This document shows positions 6,913 through 14,675 of a stretch of 14,727 nucleotides of DNA, piece after piece (positions within the stretch are counted from its first letter, which is position 1; the number at the start of each line of letters is the position of its first letter). The DNA comes from Clostridia bacterium (GTDB lineage: Bacteria; Bacillota; Clostridia; Christensenellales; Borkfalkiaceae). The stretch covers positions 1 through 14,727 of the forward strand of contig JAIEAS010000187.1 of NCBI GenBank assembly GCA_029071285.1, in the 5' to 3' direction. Under the pieces are notes generated by a model that was not told the origin of the DNA, made no database searches, and was given only the letters and a program-made list of their open reading frames with translations. The position numbers and the translations under genes are program-made.

Positions 6913-9900
6913 TTATTTTAGAATATCTGCCAGCGTTTTCATTAATACGGCGATTTCTATCGGTTTAGCCGCAAAGCCGTTCATGCCGGAATCCAGCGCC
7001 GCCTTTCTGTCCTCGTCGAAGGCGTTGGCGGTCATCGCCACAATCGGAATTTCTGCCTTTGCGGGGTCGTCAAGCGCACGGATGGCTTTCGTTGCCTCGT
7101 AGCCGTTCATAATAGGCATCTGAACGTCCATAAGAATTAAATCGTAAGTGCCCGCGGGCTGCTCTTTCATTTTCTCCACGGCAACGCTTCCGTCGTCCGC
7201 CGTGTCTATTATGAAACCGACGTCCTCTAAAATGGACTGCGCGATTTCCTGATTCAGCTCGTTATCTTCCACCAGAAGAAGCTTCTTTCCGTCAAAGCGC
7301 AGTTCGGGTTTGTTTTTATCTTTTGCGCTGTTCGGCTCGGTATATGGCGCAGCCAGAATGCTTTTAAGCTCCGAGAGGAAGAGGGGCTTGGAGCAGAACG
7401 CCGTAACGCCCGCTTCTTTTGCTTCCTTCTCGATATCCGACCAGTCGTAGGCGGTCAGCATAATGACCGGAGCCTTATCGCCTGCCGCCTTGCGGATGCG
7501 GCGGACAAGCTCAATTCCGTTCATATCCGGCATCAGTAAGTCGACTATATATGCGCCGTAAGGCTCTTTTTGCTCAAGGGCAAGTTCCGTGCGGATAACC
7601 GCCTCGCTTCCAAGCGTCGTCCAGTCCGAGCGCATTCCCATATCGGACAGCATTTTGCTTACGCTGACGCAGCTGTTCACGTCGTCGTCCACCACGAGCA
7701 CTCTCAAATTTTCAAGCTGCTCAATCCGCTGCTCTGCGGCGGGTACGTCGGCGGTGCGGAAATTAAATTTGACGGTAAACTCCGAACCCTTGCCGACCTC
7801 GCTTTCCACCGTGATAGTGCCGCCCATCAGGTCCACGATATTTTTGGTAATTGCAAGTCCTAGTCCCGTTCCTTGAATGCCGCTGACCGTAGAAGTCTGC
7901 TCGCGCTCGAAGGGTTCGAAGACGTGCTGCAAAAATTCGGGGCTCATGCCAATGCCCGTATCTTTGACCTTGAACTCGTATGAAGCGTAACCCTCGGGCG
8001 CGTCTGCCGTCTGAATAACGCGGACGCCGACCGTGCCGCCGGGCTTGGTGTATTTCATTGCGTTGCTCAGAATGTTCAGAAGCACCTGATTAAGGCGGAG
8101 CTTGTCGCAGATAATGGTTTCGTTCGTTACGTCAAGCGTGTCCATAAAGAATTTAAGCTGCTTTGCTTTCACGTCCGCCTGAACGATGGTTTTTAAATCG
8201 TGCATAATTTCGGGAAGGCTGTTTTCCTTTTCCTCGATTTTGACCTTGCCGCTCTCGATTCGGCTCATATCCAGCACGTCGTTTATAAGGCTTAAAAGGT
8301 GATTGCCCGAGGTCATAATCTTGCCCAGATAATCGCGTATCTGTTCCTTGTTGTCGATATGATTCACCGCCAAAGAAGTGAAGCCTATAATGGCGTTCAT
8401 AGGCGTGCGGATATCGTGGGACATATTGTTGAGGAAAGTGGTCTTTGCCTTGTTCGCGTACTGCGCCTGCGCCAGCGCTTCCGCCAGTGCGTCCTTTTGT
8501 TCCTGTTCCTTGCGGATAACCTCGTCGATATTGCGGAAGCCCGCAAGGATAAAGCCGCCGTGTCCCTGCTCGTTATTCGATATCCTGATATAGGTATATT
8601 GCAGGTGGTGAATTTCTCCGTTGTCGTCTATGCGGTAGCTGCCCTGATATTCGTCGTCCGCGCTCAGTTTTTCTACTACGTTATCCAGTGAAAGGGCTTG
8701 CAGCAGCTCCTCTCTGTCGTCGGGGTGGACGCGGGTGCGTATATAATTTTCAAGAATAGCGGCGTAGTTGTACTCTTCCGCCGAACCCTTTTTAAGTCCC
8801 TCGGCAACGTAGCCCTCGAGTTTAAGAATCCGGGCGGTGGCGTTTTCTTCGTCGATTGAATACACGTTGGTATATTCGCGGCTCAGCGCTTCAACTATGG
8901 AAAGCTGTTCACCCATTTTCTTGTTCGACTGCTCGGTTGCGTTCAAAAGCTTTCTGTTCCACCGTCCGCGCAGATACAGCATAACGATAACGAATACCGC
9001 CAGGGCAAGCACGATTACGATAGCGATTATAATAGAGGGATGCGCCTTTATGTACTGCCAGAAGTTTACGTCGTCAATCGTGTAAGAGGTGTACTTAGAA
9101 GCAAGCTGGTTGAGGGTATCGTCGGAGGTCTGCTTGATACATTTGTTAAGTATGGTAACCAGCTCGTGGTCCGTATTTTCGCCGACGTGCATACTGAAGC
9201 TTGTACTCATACCGTTCACGGAGGTGTAGTACAGTGAATCGGCGTTGCCGTGATTTATAAACCACTGCGCGGTATAGGCGTATACGTAAGCGGCGTCCGC
9301 CTTGCGGCTCTGAACGGCGCGCATAGCTTCCTCTGCGGTATCACAGCTCACGACGGTATATCCCTCGCGCTCGAGAAATTGCTTAAACTGCAAGTCGGAT
9401 ACGGCGGCCCTTTTTATATCGCCCTTATGGTCCTGCCTCGTTACTCTTGCTATTTGCGCCGTCATATAGCTGTTCGTTTTAAAACAACCCTTGACTTCGC
9501 CCTCGGTTATATCGTCTTCGCCCGTACTGTCAAGCATAACGTCGGCGGAGGTATCGCCTGCTACGAATCTGAAATTATCGGACAATTCCGCAAGCTTCAT
9601 AAGCTCGGCAAAATAGTCTGGCATAATGCCTTTCAGCTCGCCGTTCTCCGTATAGGAATAGGGGGCTCTGTCGGCGCTTGCGGATACGGTTATGATTTTT
9701 CCGTCCGCCCTCAGCTTATTCATATAAGCCTGTTCGTTTGCACTGAAAGAAAGCTTTGAAGAATAGGCGGGGCCGTAGTACTTATAAAACAGCGTGTTTT
9801 GCCAGTCGCCCTCGTCAATATCCATCTGCCTTATCGCGCCGTTAATTTCGGCAAGAATTCCTTTCGGGTCGCCCTTTCTGACGACGGCGTAAAAATCGTT

Positions 9901-10617
9901 TTCCTCTAAAACGTCAAGCTCTTTTTCGTTGGTCGTCTTTCTTAAATTGCTTGAAATAATCGCGTCAATACTGCCGTCTTGCAGCGCCGCTTCAAGCAGT
10001 TCGAGGCTTTCGTATTCTTCAATACTGTACCCGAACTTATCGGTTGCAAACTTTTCTAAGATATCGTTCTGGCTGTTTCCCGTCAGCTGTCCGACGCGCA
10101 AGCCTTCGTATGTGTCGTAGTTGCCGCGGACGAAGCGGGTTTCGTTACTGCGTATAGACAGAACGGTTTTCTTTCTGCCCATCGGCAGGGAGAAGTCGCA
10201 CTGCAGTTCTCTGTCCGCGTTTCTGCTGACGGACGTAACCACGTCGATTTCGCCGCGGTTAAGCATGCCGAGTATGTTGTTTTCGTTCTCGCCGACTATT
10301 CCGTCCCCGTCGGCATCACCGTCCCAGTTCCAGTTTGTGTCGTATCCCGTGTATTCGAAATTAAGGTGGGAGTATTTGGAAACGAGGTTCAGAAACTCGA
10401 TGCCGTAGCCCGACAGTCTGCCGTCCGCATCTTTATCGTGATAGCCGTCCATGTGGAACACGCAGGCTTTGACTGCGTCGTATTTTGGCGGCTCGGTATC
10501 CGCAAACGAAGTTACCGGATTAATAAAAAAGAAATTGCATAAAAAAAAGATAAGGCACGCGGTAAACGCAGATATTATCTTTAAGCACGGATTAAACCGT
10601 AATTTAAGTTTTTTCAT
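6913..10617 (-). CDS. Hybrid sensor histidine kinase with two periplasmic solute-binding domains and two REC domains
   Basis: A 1234-residue membrane sensor. Order: signal or anchor helix (about 12-38), two extracytoplasmic solute-binding domains resembling SBP_bac_3 (about 45-285 and 305-515), transmembrane helix (about 525-548), a PAS-like region (575-700), HisKA with phospho-acceptor His734 in MSHDIRTPMN, ATPase domain with N-box Asn852, DTGIGM 886-891 and GTGLGL 916-921, then two receiver domains with Asp1026 and Asp1164. It should bind a small ligand outside and pass phosphate to its own receivers and then to the adjacent Hpt protein. I chose ATG at 10617 because AAGGAGA precedes it at good spacing; an upstream GTG at 10641 is in frame but less likely. 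The first binding domain carries an EF-hand-like loop (101-112). GC content is high (37 G/C in 7021-7080). Confidence 0.93.
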   Translation of the reverse strand: MKKLKLRFNPCLKIISAFTACLIFFLCNFFFINPVTSFADTEPPKYDAVKACVFHMDGYHDKDADGRLSGYGIEFLNLVSKYSHLNFEYTGYDTNWNWDGDADGDGIVGENENNILGMLNRGEIDVVTSVSRNADRELQCDFSLPMGRKKTVLSIRSNETRFVRGNYDTYEGLRVGQLTGNSQNDILEKFATDKFGYSIEEYESLELLEAALQDGSIDAIISSNLRKTTNEKELDVLEENDFYAVVRKGDPKGILAEINGAIRQMDIDEGDWQNTLFYKYYGPAYSSKLSFSANEQAYMNKLRADGKIITVSASADRAPYSYTENGELKGIMPDYFAELMKLAELSDNFRFVAGDTSADVMLDSTGEDDITEGEVKGCFKTNSYMTAQIARVTRQDHKGDIKRAAVSDLQFKQFLEREGYTVVSCDTAEEAMRAVQSRKADAAYVYAYTAQWFINHGNADSLYYTSVNGMSTSFSMHVGENTDHELVTILNKCIKQTSDDTLNQLASKYTSYTIDDVNFWQYIKAHPSIIIAIVIVLALAVFVIVMLYLRGRWNRKLLNATEQSNKKMGEQLSIVEALSREYTNVYSIDEENATARILKLEGYVAEGLKKGSAEEYNYAAILENYIRTRVHPDDREELLQALSLDNVVEKLSADDEYQGSYRIDDNGEIHHLQYTYIRISNNEQGHGGFILAGFRNIDEVIRKEQEQKDALAEALAQAQYANKAKTTFLNNMSHDIRTPMNAIIGFTSLAVNHIDNKEQIRDYLGKIMTSGNHLLSLINDVLDMSRIESGKVKIEEKENSLPEIMHDLKTIVQADVKAKQLKFFMDTLDVTNETIICDKLRLNQVLLNILSNAMKYTKPGGTVGVRVIQTADAPEGYASYEFKVKDTGIGMSPEFLQHVFEPFEREQTSTVSGIQGTGLGLAITKNIVDLMGGTITVESEVGKGSEFTVKFNFRTADVPAAEQRIEQLENLRVLVVDDDVNSCVSVSKMLSDMGMRSDWTTLGSEAVIRTELALEQKEPYGAYIVDLLMPDMNGIELVRRIRKAAGDKAPVIMLTAYDWSDIEKEAKEAGVTAFCSKPLFLSELKSILAAPYTEPNSAKDKNKPELRFDGKKLLLVEDNELNQEIAQSILEDVGFIIDTADDGSVAVEKMKEQPAGTYDLILMDVQMPIMNGYEATKAIRALDDPAKAEIPIVAMTANAFDEDRKAALDSGMNGFAAKPIEIAVLMKTLADILK

Positions 10618-10685
10618 AAGGTATCTCCTTGTCCGATGCACCTAAAGCGCAATTTAAAGGCGCGGTTTCACGCCGCGCCGAATTT
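10618..10685 (-). promoter_or_regulatory. GC-rich hairpin between Hpt and kinase genes
   Basis: GGCGCGG (10659-10665) pairs with CCGCGCC (10673-10679) across a 7-base loop. On the - strand it is followed by TTTAAATT, a poor T-run. It may be a partial terminator or an RNA-stability element that sets the amount of kinase relative to the upstream genes. The kinase ribosome site (AAGGAGA) lies between it and the ATG. Confidence 0.45.
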
Positions 10686-11030
10686 TTAATCCAAAGCGGA
10701 AATACTTTCTACCGTCAAGCGGTAAACGCTTTCCAGATCGGGCATAAGTAGCGCAACTTCCAGACTTCCGCCCCTCAGAATTTCCGTAACGGCGGAAGCT
10801 CTTTCGTACAGCGCGGTGAACCCGAGGTTCTGCGCAACCCCTTTAAGCGTATGCGCGGCGCGGAAAGCTTCTTCCTGCGAGCCGCGGGCAAGCGCGTCTT
10901 TCAGTAAACCAAAACTGCCGTCCGCGGGGAATTTGCGAACGAAGCGGAGTATGCGCTCCTCGGTCATCAGGCGCCCCATAGTTTCGGCATAGTTGCCGCC
11001 GATTTTCTCGTAAAAGGTTTCAAGGTTCAT
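10686..11030 (-). CDS. Hpt phosphotransfer protein
   Basis: A 114-residue, mostly helical protein with the histidine phosphotransfer signature AAHTLKGVAQNLG; the acceptor is His60, followed by the usual Lys63 and Gly64. It has no other domain and no signal peptide, so it is a free cytoplasmic carrier. It lies 20 bases after the HD-GYP regulator and 68 bases before the hybrid kinase, and can take phosphate from the kinase receivers and pass it to the REC domain of the regulator. The ribosome site is modest (AAGGA somewhat far from the ATG). Confidence 0.88.
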   Translation of the reverse strand: MNLETFYEKIGGNYAETMGRLMTEERILRFVRKFPADGSFGLLKDALARGSQEEAFRAAHTLKGVAQNLGFTALYERASAVTEILRGGSLEVALLMPDLESVYRLTVESISALD

Positions 11031-11050
11031 AATATTGCCCGTCCTTGTAT

Positions 11051-12589
11051 TTATGCGGCCGCCTCTGCGTCCGAGATATAAATTTTTCCGATTGCGCTTT
11101 CAAACTCGTACTTGTCGGAAGCGGGGCTTCGGCTGTACTGCGTCATTATCACTATGCGGCTGCGGCAAAGCTTGCCCTGAATTTTTATCGTGCAATCCAT
11201 ACTGACTTTGGGATTTTCGCCCGAAGCCGAGTCTATCAGCTCAAACAGTTTTTTCAGCGTTTCTTCGCCGAAGCAGGCAAGCATTTTGCCGTCCTTCAAA
11301 GGGTCGGTAACAGTTACGCCCACGCCGAGCTTTTCGCCGCCGTCGTCGAGGAAGGAAATCATCGCGGGGTCGCGGTAAACTTCGAAAAGAATTTCACGCG
11401 AGTCGGACGCGATAAACTGAAATTTCTCGCGCTCGCGGTCCAGAAGGTCAAGCGTACGCTGTGAAACGCGGTTTCCGCTGCGGGATATCGCTTCGCGGGT
11501 GATGCGTTCAACGTCCTTGCGGTTGTTTACGCTCATAGGATTTTCGCGCAGAGCAACGCGGATTTTGTCCGCGGAAAATTGCAGAACTTTTAAAAGAACG
11601 GGATTGAACGCGCCGCACTTGCCGCTCAAAATCATTTCTATTGCCTGCGCATGCGGATAGGTTTCCCGATAGGGGCTTGCGCACGTCAGCTTGTCGTATA
11701 CGTCGGCGAGCGCAACCACCTGCGCGGAGATGGGGATATCGTCCCCTTTCAGTCCTTCGGGATAGCCGCTGCCGTCGTAACGCTCGTGGTGGTAACGGCA
11801 GATTTCCCGCGCCGCGCAAAGCAGCGGTTCGTTCTGATGGTAGGGGATATCGTGCAGCATCTGCTCGCCGTACTCAACGTGCTTTCTCAGAATTGCTCTC
11901 TCTTCGGGGGTGAGCTTTTCGTGTTTATTCAGAATATTGCCGTCCACCGCAATTTTTCCGATATCGTGCAGCGAGGATGCCGTTGCAATCAAAGAAATTT
12001 CCTGCGGAGTAAGGGGATATTTGTCGGTCATCTTCATTAAATTCTGCAACAGAATTTCCGTCGTGGTATACACGTTTAAAACGTGCAGACCGCTTTCGCC
12101 GTTTCTGAATTCCACGATATGGCTGAGGATATTTATAAGAAGGGACTGGTCTTTCTGCTTCTCGTAAATCTGTTCTTCAACAAGCCCTATAAGATTTTTC
12201 TGCTTCGAATAAAGCATAATCGCATTGTGCACGCGGTGGTGTACGACCGTCGTGTCAAAGGGGCGCTGGATATAGTCGGTTGCGCCCAGCTCGTATGCCT
12301 TGCCGATATAGGAAGAGGCGGTCTCCGCGGAAATCATAATGACGGGGATATTGTGTATCCACTTATAGCTGTTCATTATGGCAAGAACCTGCAGACCGTC
12401 CATTTTCGGCATTACGATATCGAGCAAGACTACGGAAATCTCCACGCTGAAACTGCGGAGAACGTTGACCGCTTCTATGCCGTCGCGCGCTTCCATAATC
12501 TCGAATTCCTCGCCGAGTATGTCGGCGAGAATTGAACGGTTCATTTCCGAATCGTCTACTATTAAAATTTTCTGCTTTCTTTCGTTCAT
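11051..12589 (-). CDS. REC/HD-GYP response regulator, probable cyclic di-GMP phosphodiesterase
   Basis: A 512-residue cytoplasmic regulator. The receiver domain (8-125) has the acidic pair Asp12-Asp13, phospho-acceptor Asp57 and Ser87; the position normally occupied by Lys is Arg109 (QRPFD). The HD-GYP domain (about 145-345) has GLHV (167-170), HDIGK with His208-Asp209, His237, HHERYDGSGYP (267-277) and Asp296 or Asp299 in the ALADVYD block, so the metal-binding and GYP signatures look complete. HD-GYP enzymes hydrolyse cyclic di-GMP. A C-terminal region (about 385-505) looks like a degenerate PAS-type or small ligand domain; I cannot name it. It is the first gene of the operon, with AGGA upstream of the ATG. 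Confidence 0.9.
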   Translation of the reverse strand: MNERKQKILIVDDSEMNRSILADILGEEFEIMEARDGIEAVNVLRSFSVEISVVLLDIVMPKMDGLQVLAIMNSYKWIHNIPVIMISAETASSYIGKAYELGATDYIQRPFDTTVVHHRVHNAIMLYSKQKNLIGLVEEQIYEKQKDQSLLINILSHIVEFRNGESGLHVLNVYTTTEILLQNLMKMTDKYPLTPQEISLIATASSLHDIGKIAVDGNILNKHEKLTPEERAILRKHVEYGEQMLHDIPYHQNEPLLCAAREICRYHHERYDGSGYPEGLKGDDIPISAQVVALADVYDKLTCASPYRETYPHAQAIEMILSGKCGAFNPVLLKVLQFSADKIRVALRENPMSVNNRKDVERITREAISRSGNRVSQRTLDLLDREREKFQFIASDSREILFEVYRDPAMISFLDDGGEKLGVGVTVTDPLKDGKMLACFGEETLKKLFELIDSASGENPKVSMDCTIKIQGKLCRSRIVIMTQYSRSPASDKYEFESAIGKIYISDAEAAA

Positions 12590-12609
12590 ATCAAATCCTG
12601 TATTTTCAT

Positions 12610-12712
12610 TGTCAATTATATAATATAACCGATTGAATATATCATATCACTTATCGGTCGAAAAATCCAGTAAATCCCGAAAATAGTTTTTGGAAATTTC
12701 AGGACGGGATTT
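12610..12712 (-). promoter_or_regulatory. Upstream region of the signalling operon: AT-rich promoter area and inverted repeats
   Basis: Reading leftwards, an 8-bp inverted repeat pairs 12672-12679 (AAATCCCG) with 12705-12712 (CGGGATTT), and a 6-bp repeat pairs 12628-12633 with 12653-12658 (ACCGAT/ATCGGT). A - strand TATAAT is at 12615-12620, but no good -35 lies at the right distance. The promoter is probably here, but I cannot fix its boxes. Confidence 0.35.
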
Positions 12713-12818
12713 CTCTTAAGGTAACCGTTTAAAAATTCTGGAAAGAATCGTAAAGTATCCCAAAGAGAAAGGGGAGAGGAGTACAATTAGCGCGAACATA
12801 AGGCGTAGCTATTTATAA
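12713..12818. other. Intergenic stretch with no gene seen
   Basis: This part of the 336-base gap between the HD-GYP and kinase genes has no open frame with a believable start. A purine-rich run (about 12765-12781) looks like a ribosome site on the + strand, but no start codon follows it closely. Confidence 0.4.
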
Positions 12819-12848
12819 AAAACAGCTTGCTTTATTGCGAGCTGTTTT
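12819..12848 (-). terminator. Intrinsic terminator of the right-hand - strand operon
   Basis: AAAACAGCT (12819-12827) pairs with AGCTGTTTT (12840-12848), extended inward by a G-T and two further pairs to leave a 6-base loop (12831-12836). On the - strand the stem runs into TTTTTTATAAAT, a proper terminating tract. It lies about 80 bases past the stop of the kinase-like gene. Confidence 0.75.
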
Positions 12849-12862
12849 CGTGATAATAATTA

Positions 12863-12895
12863 AGCCGTGGGAAAAAATTCTCACGGCTATTTTTA
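12863..12895 (+). terminator. Hairpin with + strand T-tract
   Basis: AGCCGTG (12863-12869) pairs with CACGGCT (12882-12888), extended inward to an AAAA loop. The + strand continues ATTTTTATG, so it is shaped to stop + strand transcription. No + strand gene is visible before it in this gap, so it may guard the convergent operon or end a short unannotated RNA. On the - strand it lies just after the kinase stop and may assist termination. Confidence 0.6.
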
Positions 12896-12925
12896 TGTAA
12901 TAGTTATTCGGTCAAAGTAAATCTT

Positions 12926-13501
12926 CTATCTTTTATTTAAAATATACTTGTATGCCTCGTTTGCAATTTCTTCTTCCGTTTTGGTCGCGTCCAGAATAAC
13001 GCTGTTGGGATAGTCTTTAATCCTTTTTTCAAACGAATTTTGCATACTTCTTAAAATATCGTCGCATTCGTTTTCCTTTCGGTTGCCGCGCTTATTCAAT
13101 CTTTCTGCAGCAAGTGAATAATCGGCTTTCAGATAGAAGCATAAATCAAGACGTGGTGCTTGTGCATAGATTGCATGCATGATATCTTTATAGTTTTCAG
13201 GGATTTTATACGTATCGTTAAGCACTTCAAAATCGATGTCGTATCTGTCGCATATAAGCACGTCCGCAGCAACGTCAAGCTTATAATAGTGCTCGGCAAA
13301 ATCGAACGTCATTCCGATACGTCTGACGATTTCAAATTCGTTTAAATTTTCGCAACCGATATTTTCCATTAAAGTTTTACAAGTGAAAGGTACTCTTGTC
13401 TGAGCAACGGTTAACCCGTCCCGGGTAAGCTTTGCTTTCAGTTTTTCAATCAAAGTAGTCTTGCCTATACCGTCAAGACCGCAGACAGCAATTCTTAACA
13501 T
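12926..13501 (-). CDS. dTMP kinase-like P-loop nucleotide kinase
   Basis: A 191-residue kinase of the thymidylate/deoxynucleoside kinase fold. Walker A GLDGIGKTT (8-16), DRY (85-87) and a basic lid segment (about 134-145, RLNKRGNRKENE) match the family, and the length is near the usual 200-210. The segment that normally reads REPGG and contacts the substrate here reads TRVPFT (35-40), so the substrate may not be dTMP. It overlaps the preceding gene by 7 bases (ATGTTAA), implying coupled translation. It might phosphorylate a nucleotide or another small molecule; I would not call it the housekeeping tmk. Confidence 0.75.
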   Translation of the reverse strand: MLRIAVCGLDGIGKTTLIEKLKAKLTRDGLTVAQTRVPFTCKTLMENIGCENLNEFEIVRRIGMTFDFAEHYYKLDVAADVLICDRYDIDFEVLNDTYKIPENYKDIMHAIYAQAPRLDLCFYLKADYSLAAERLNKRGNRKENECDDILRSMQNSFEKRIKDYPNSVILDATKTEEEIANEAYKYILNKR

Positions 13502-13872
13502 TCTTTATCTTCCTTTTGATTTTCATCATCAATAGTTTTATCGTGTGACGTCTGAATATCGGTGGGTTCGTGCTTTAAAGTACCGGAGAAACCTAAAACG
13601 AGCTTAAACCGATACTTGTCTTTAATTCTCATTGAGAAGCTCCCACTTCCGAAACAAACCACAAATCTGCCCATCCAGATTCTGAGATAGACTTCACATA
13701 CTTTTATGGGGACTTTCCCGTACACTCTGTATTCGCTTCCGTCAGAGTTATTTATTTCCGTGCTGATGCCAAAGAAGCGGTTGTTTTTGTGATTTTCTCT
13801 GTCAATTCCATATTCCACAAAAGCATTCGGGGTCTTTTTTGTCCATTTCCAATATACTAGCTTTTTTCCCAT
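13495..13872 (-). CDS. Hypothetical protein, 125 residues
   Basis: I do not recognise this protein. The first 95 residues alternate charged and aromatic residues (many Tyr, Trp, Phe, Lys) in a pattern suggesting a small beta-rich domain. The last 30 residues are acidic and polar and probably disordered. There is no signal peptide, membrane segment or cysteine pattern. An AAGGGG ribosome site precedes the ATG, and the stop overlaps the start of the kinase-like gene, so it is probably expressed and coupled to it. Confidence 0.7.
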   Translation of the reverse strand: MGKKLVYWKWTKKTPNAFVEYGIDRENHKNNRFFGISTEINNSDGSEYRVYGKVPIKVCEVYLRIWMGRFVVCFGSGSFSMRIKDKYRFKLVLGFSGTLKHEPTDIQTSHDKTIDDENQKEDKEC

Positions 13873-13904
13873 TGTACCCCTTTAAAAGGCTTTTGAAAAT
13901 ACTG

Positions 13905-14675
13905 TTATTTCTTTTGCAGATACTCCTCAACCAACTTCTTTTGCTTGTCCTGATCGTCTTGAAAATCAAGTTCCATAGTGTACCATTTACAATTCGTTGT
14001 CTGCAATAAGGGCAACCAAACGTTCGTCTTGATAGACTCCGGCGTAAACGGAACGTGGTTCATGTTTTCGTCCTCGTAATCGTATACGTGGGCGTGAAGT
14101 ATCTTATCCTTTATCGATTCAATATCTTCAAATACGCTGTTGCCTCTCTCTCTTCTTAAAACCTCCACGTGACCGGTATCCAGGCAAAGATATAACCCGT
14201 CGATTTCCATACAACGCTTTATAAATTTCATATCGGAAGAAAGTCCGTGAATGAGCGTTTCAAGACAAAGTTTTACTCCGTGCTTTTGTGCAATGGGTAC
14301 TAACTGTTTCAGCCCTTTAAGTGCTGTTTCTTCGTCAGAGCCGGCAGCGGAGCCTATATGTAACACCGCAACGCTTAATCCGAGGGATTCGATTGCGGAG
14401 AATAATCTGCAATAATAATTATACGAATCCGTATAAATTACTTCATCATTGACGCCTAAATCCCAGAAGCCATAAGGGAGATGAAAACGCACGTCGCCGT
14501 GTTCCTTGATAAAATCGCGGACGTAAGCCATACGTTTAGTGCTGAGAGAAAACGGAAGAGTGTTTAAGTCCCACTCGACGCAGCCGTCCCGCTTTACAAG
14601 AGCCAATACGTCGTCAATGTATTTGCAAGGTGCAGAAAAAAGAGCTACTTTTGTTTCTTTGGTTTTGTTTTGCAT
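13905..14675 (-). CDS. Sugar-phosphate isomerase/epimerase-like TIM barrel protein
   Basis: A 256-residue protein of the AP endonuclease 2/xylose isomerase-like TIM barrel family. Conserved strand-end residues are visible: RFHLPY with His65, LHIG with His106, CLETL with Glu139, LDTGHV with Asp166 and His169, HAHVYD with His195 and His197, and MELDF with Glu235. These fit the usual Glu-Asp-His-Glu divalent metal site, so an isomerase or epimerase is more likely than a DNA repair enzyme. I chose ATG at 14675 because AGGAGA sits 7 bases upstream; the ATG at 14693 lies before that site. It is the first gene of the right-hand group. Confidence 0.85.
   Translation of the reverse strand: MQNKTKETKVALFSAPCKYIDDVLALVKRDGCVEWDLNTLPFSLSTKRMAYVRDFIKEHGDVRFHLPYGFWDLGVNDEVIYTDSYNYYCRLFSAIESLGLSVAVLHIGSAAGSDEETALKGLKQLVPIAQKHGVKLCLETLIHGLSSDMKFIKRCMEIDGLYLCLDTGHVEVLRRERGNSVFEDIESIKDKILHAHVYDYEDENMNHVPFTPESIKTNVWLPLLQTTNCKWYTMELDFQDDQDKQKKLVEEYLQKK

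Noticed and set aside
9250..9759. 169-residue + strand frame inside the kinase gene
   Set aside because: It is a shadow of the GC-rich kinase coding strand, with no start site or domain.
12083..12535. 150-residue + strand frame inside the HD-GYP gene
   Set aside because: It is antisense to well-conserved receiver and HD-GYP motifs and has no support of its own.
12610..12615. Perfect TTGACA on the - strand near the HD-GYP gene
   Set aside because: A -10 at correct spacing would overlap the start codon, leaving no room for the ribosome site that is present.
12590..12720. Possible cyclic di-GMP riboswitch ahead of the HD-GYP gene
   Set aside because: I see none of the conserved core of the known cyclic di-GMP riboswitches; only simple inverted repeats.
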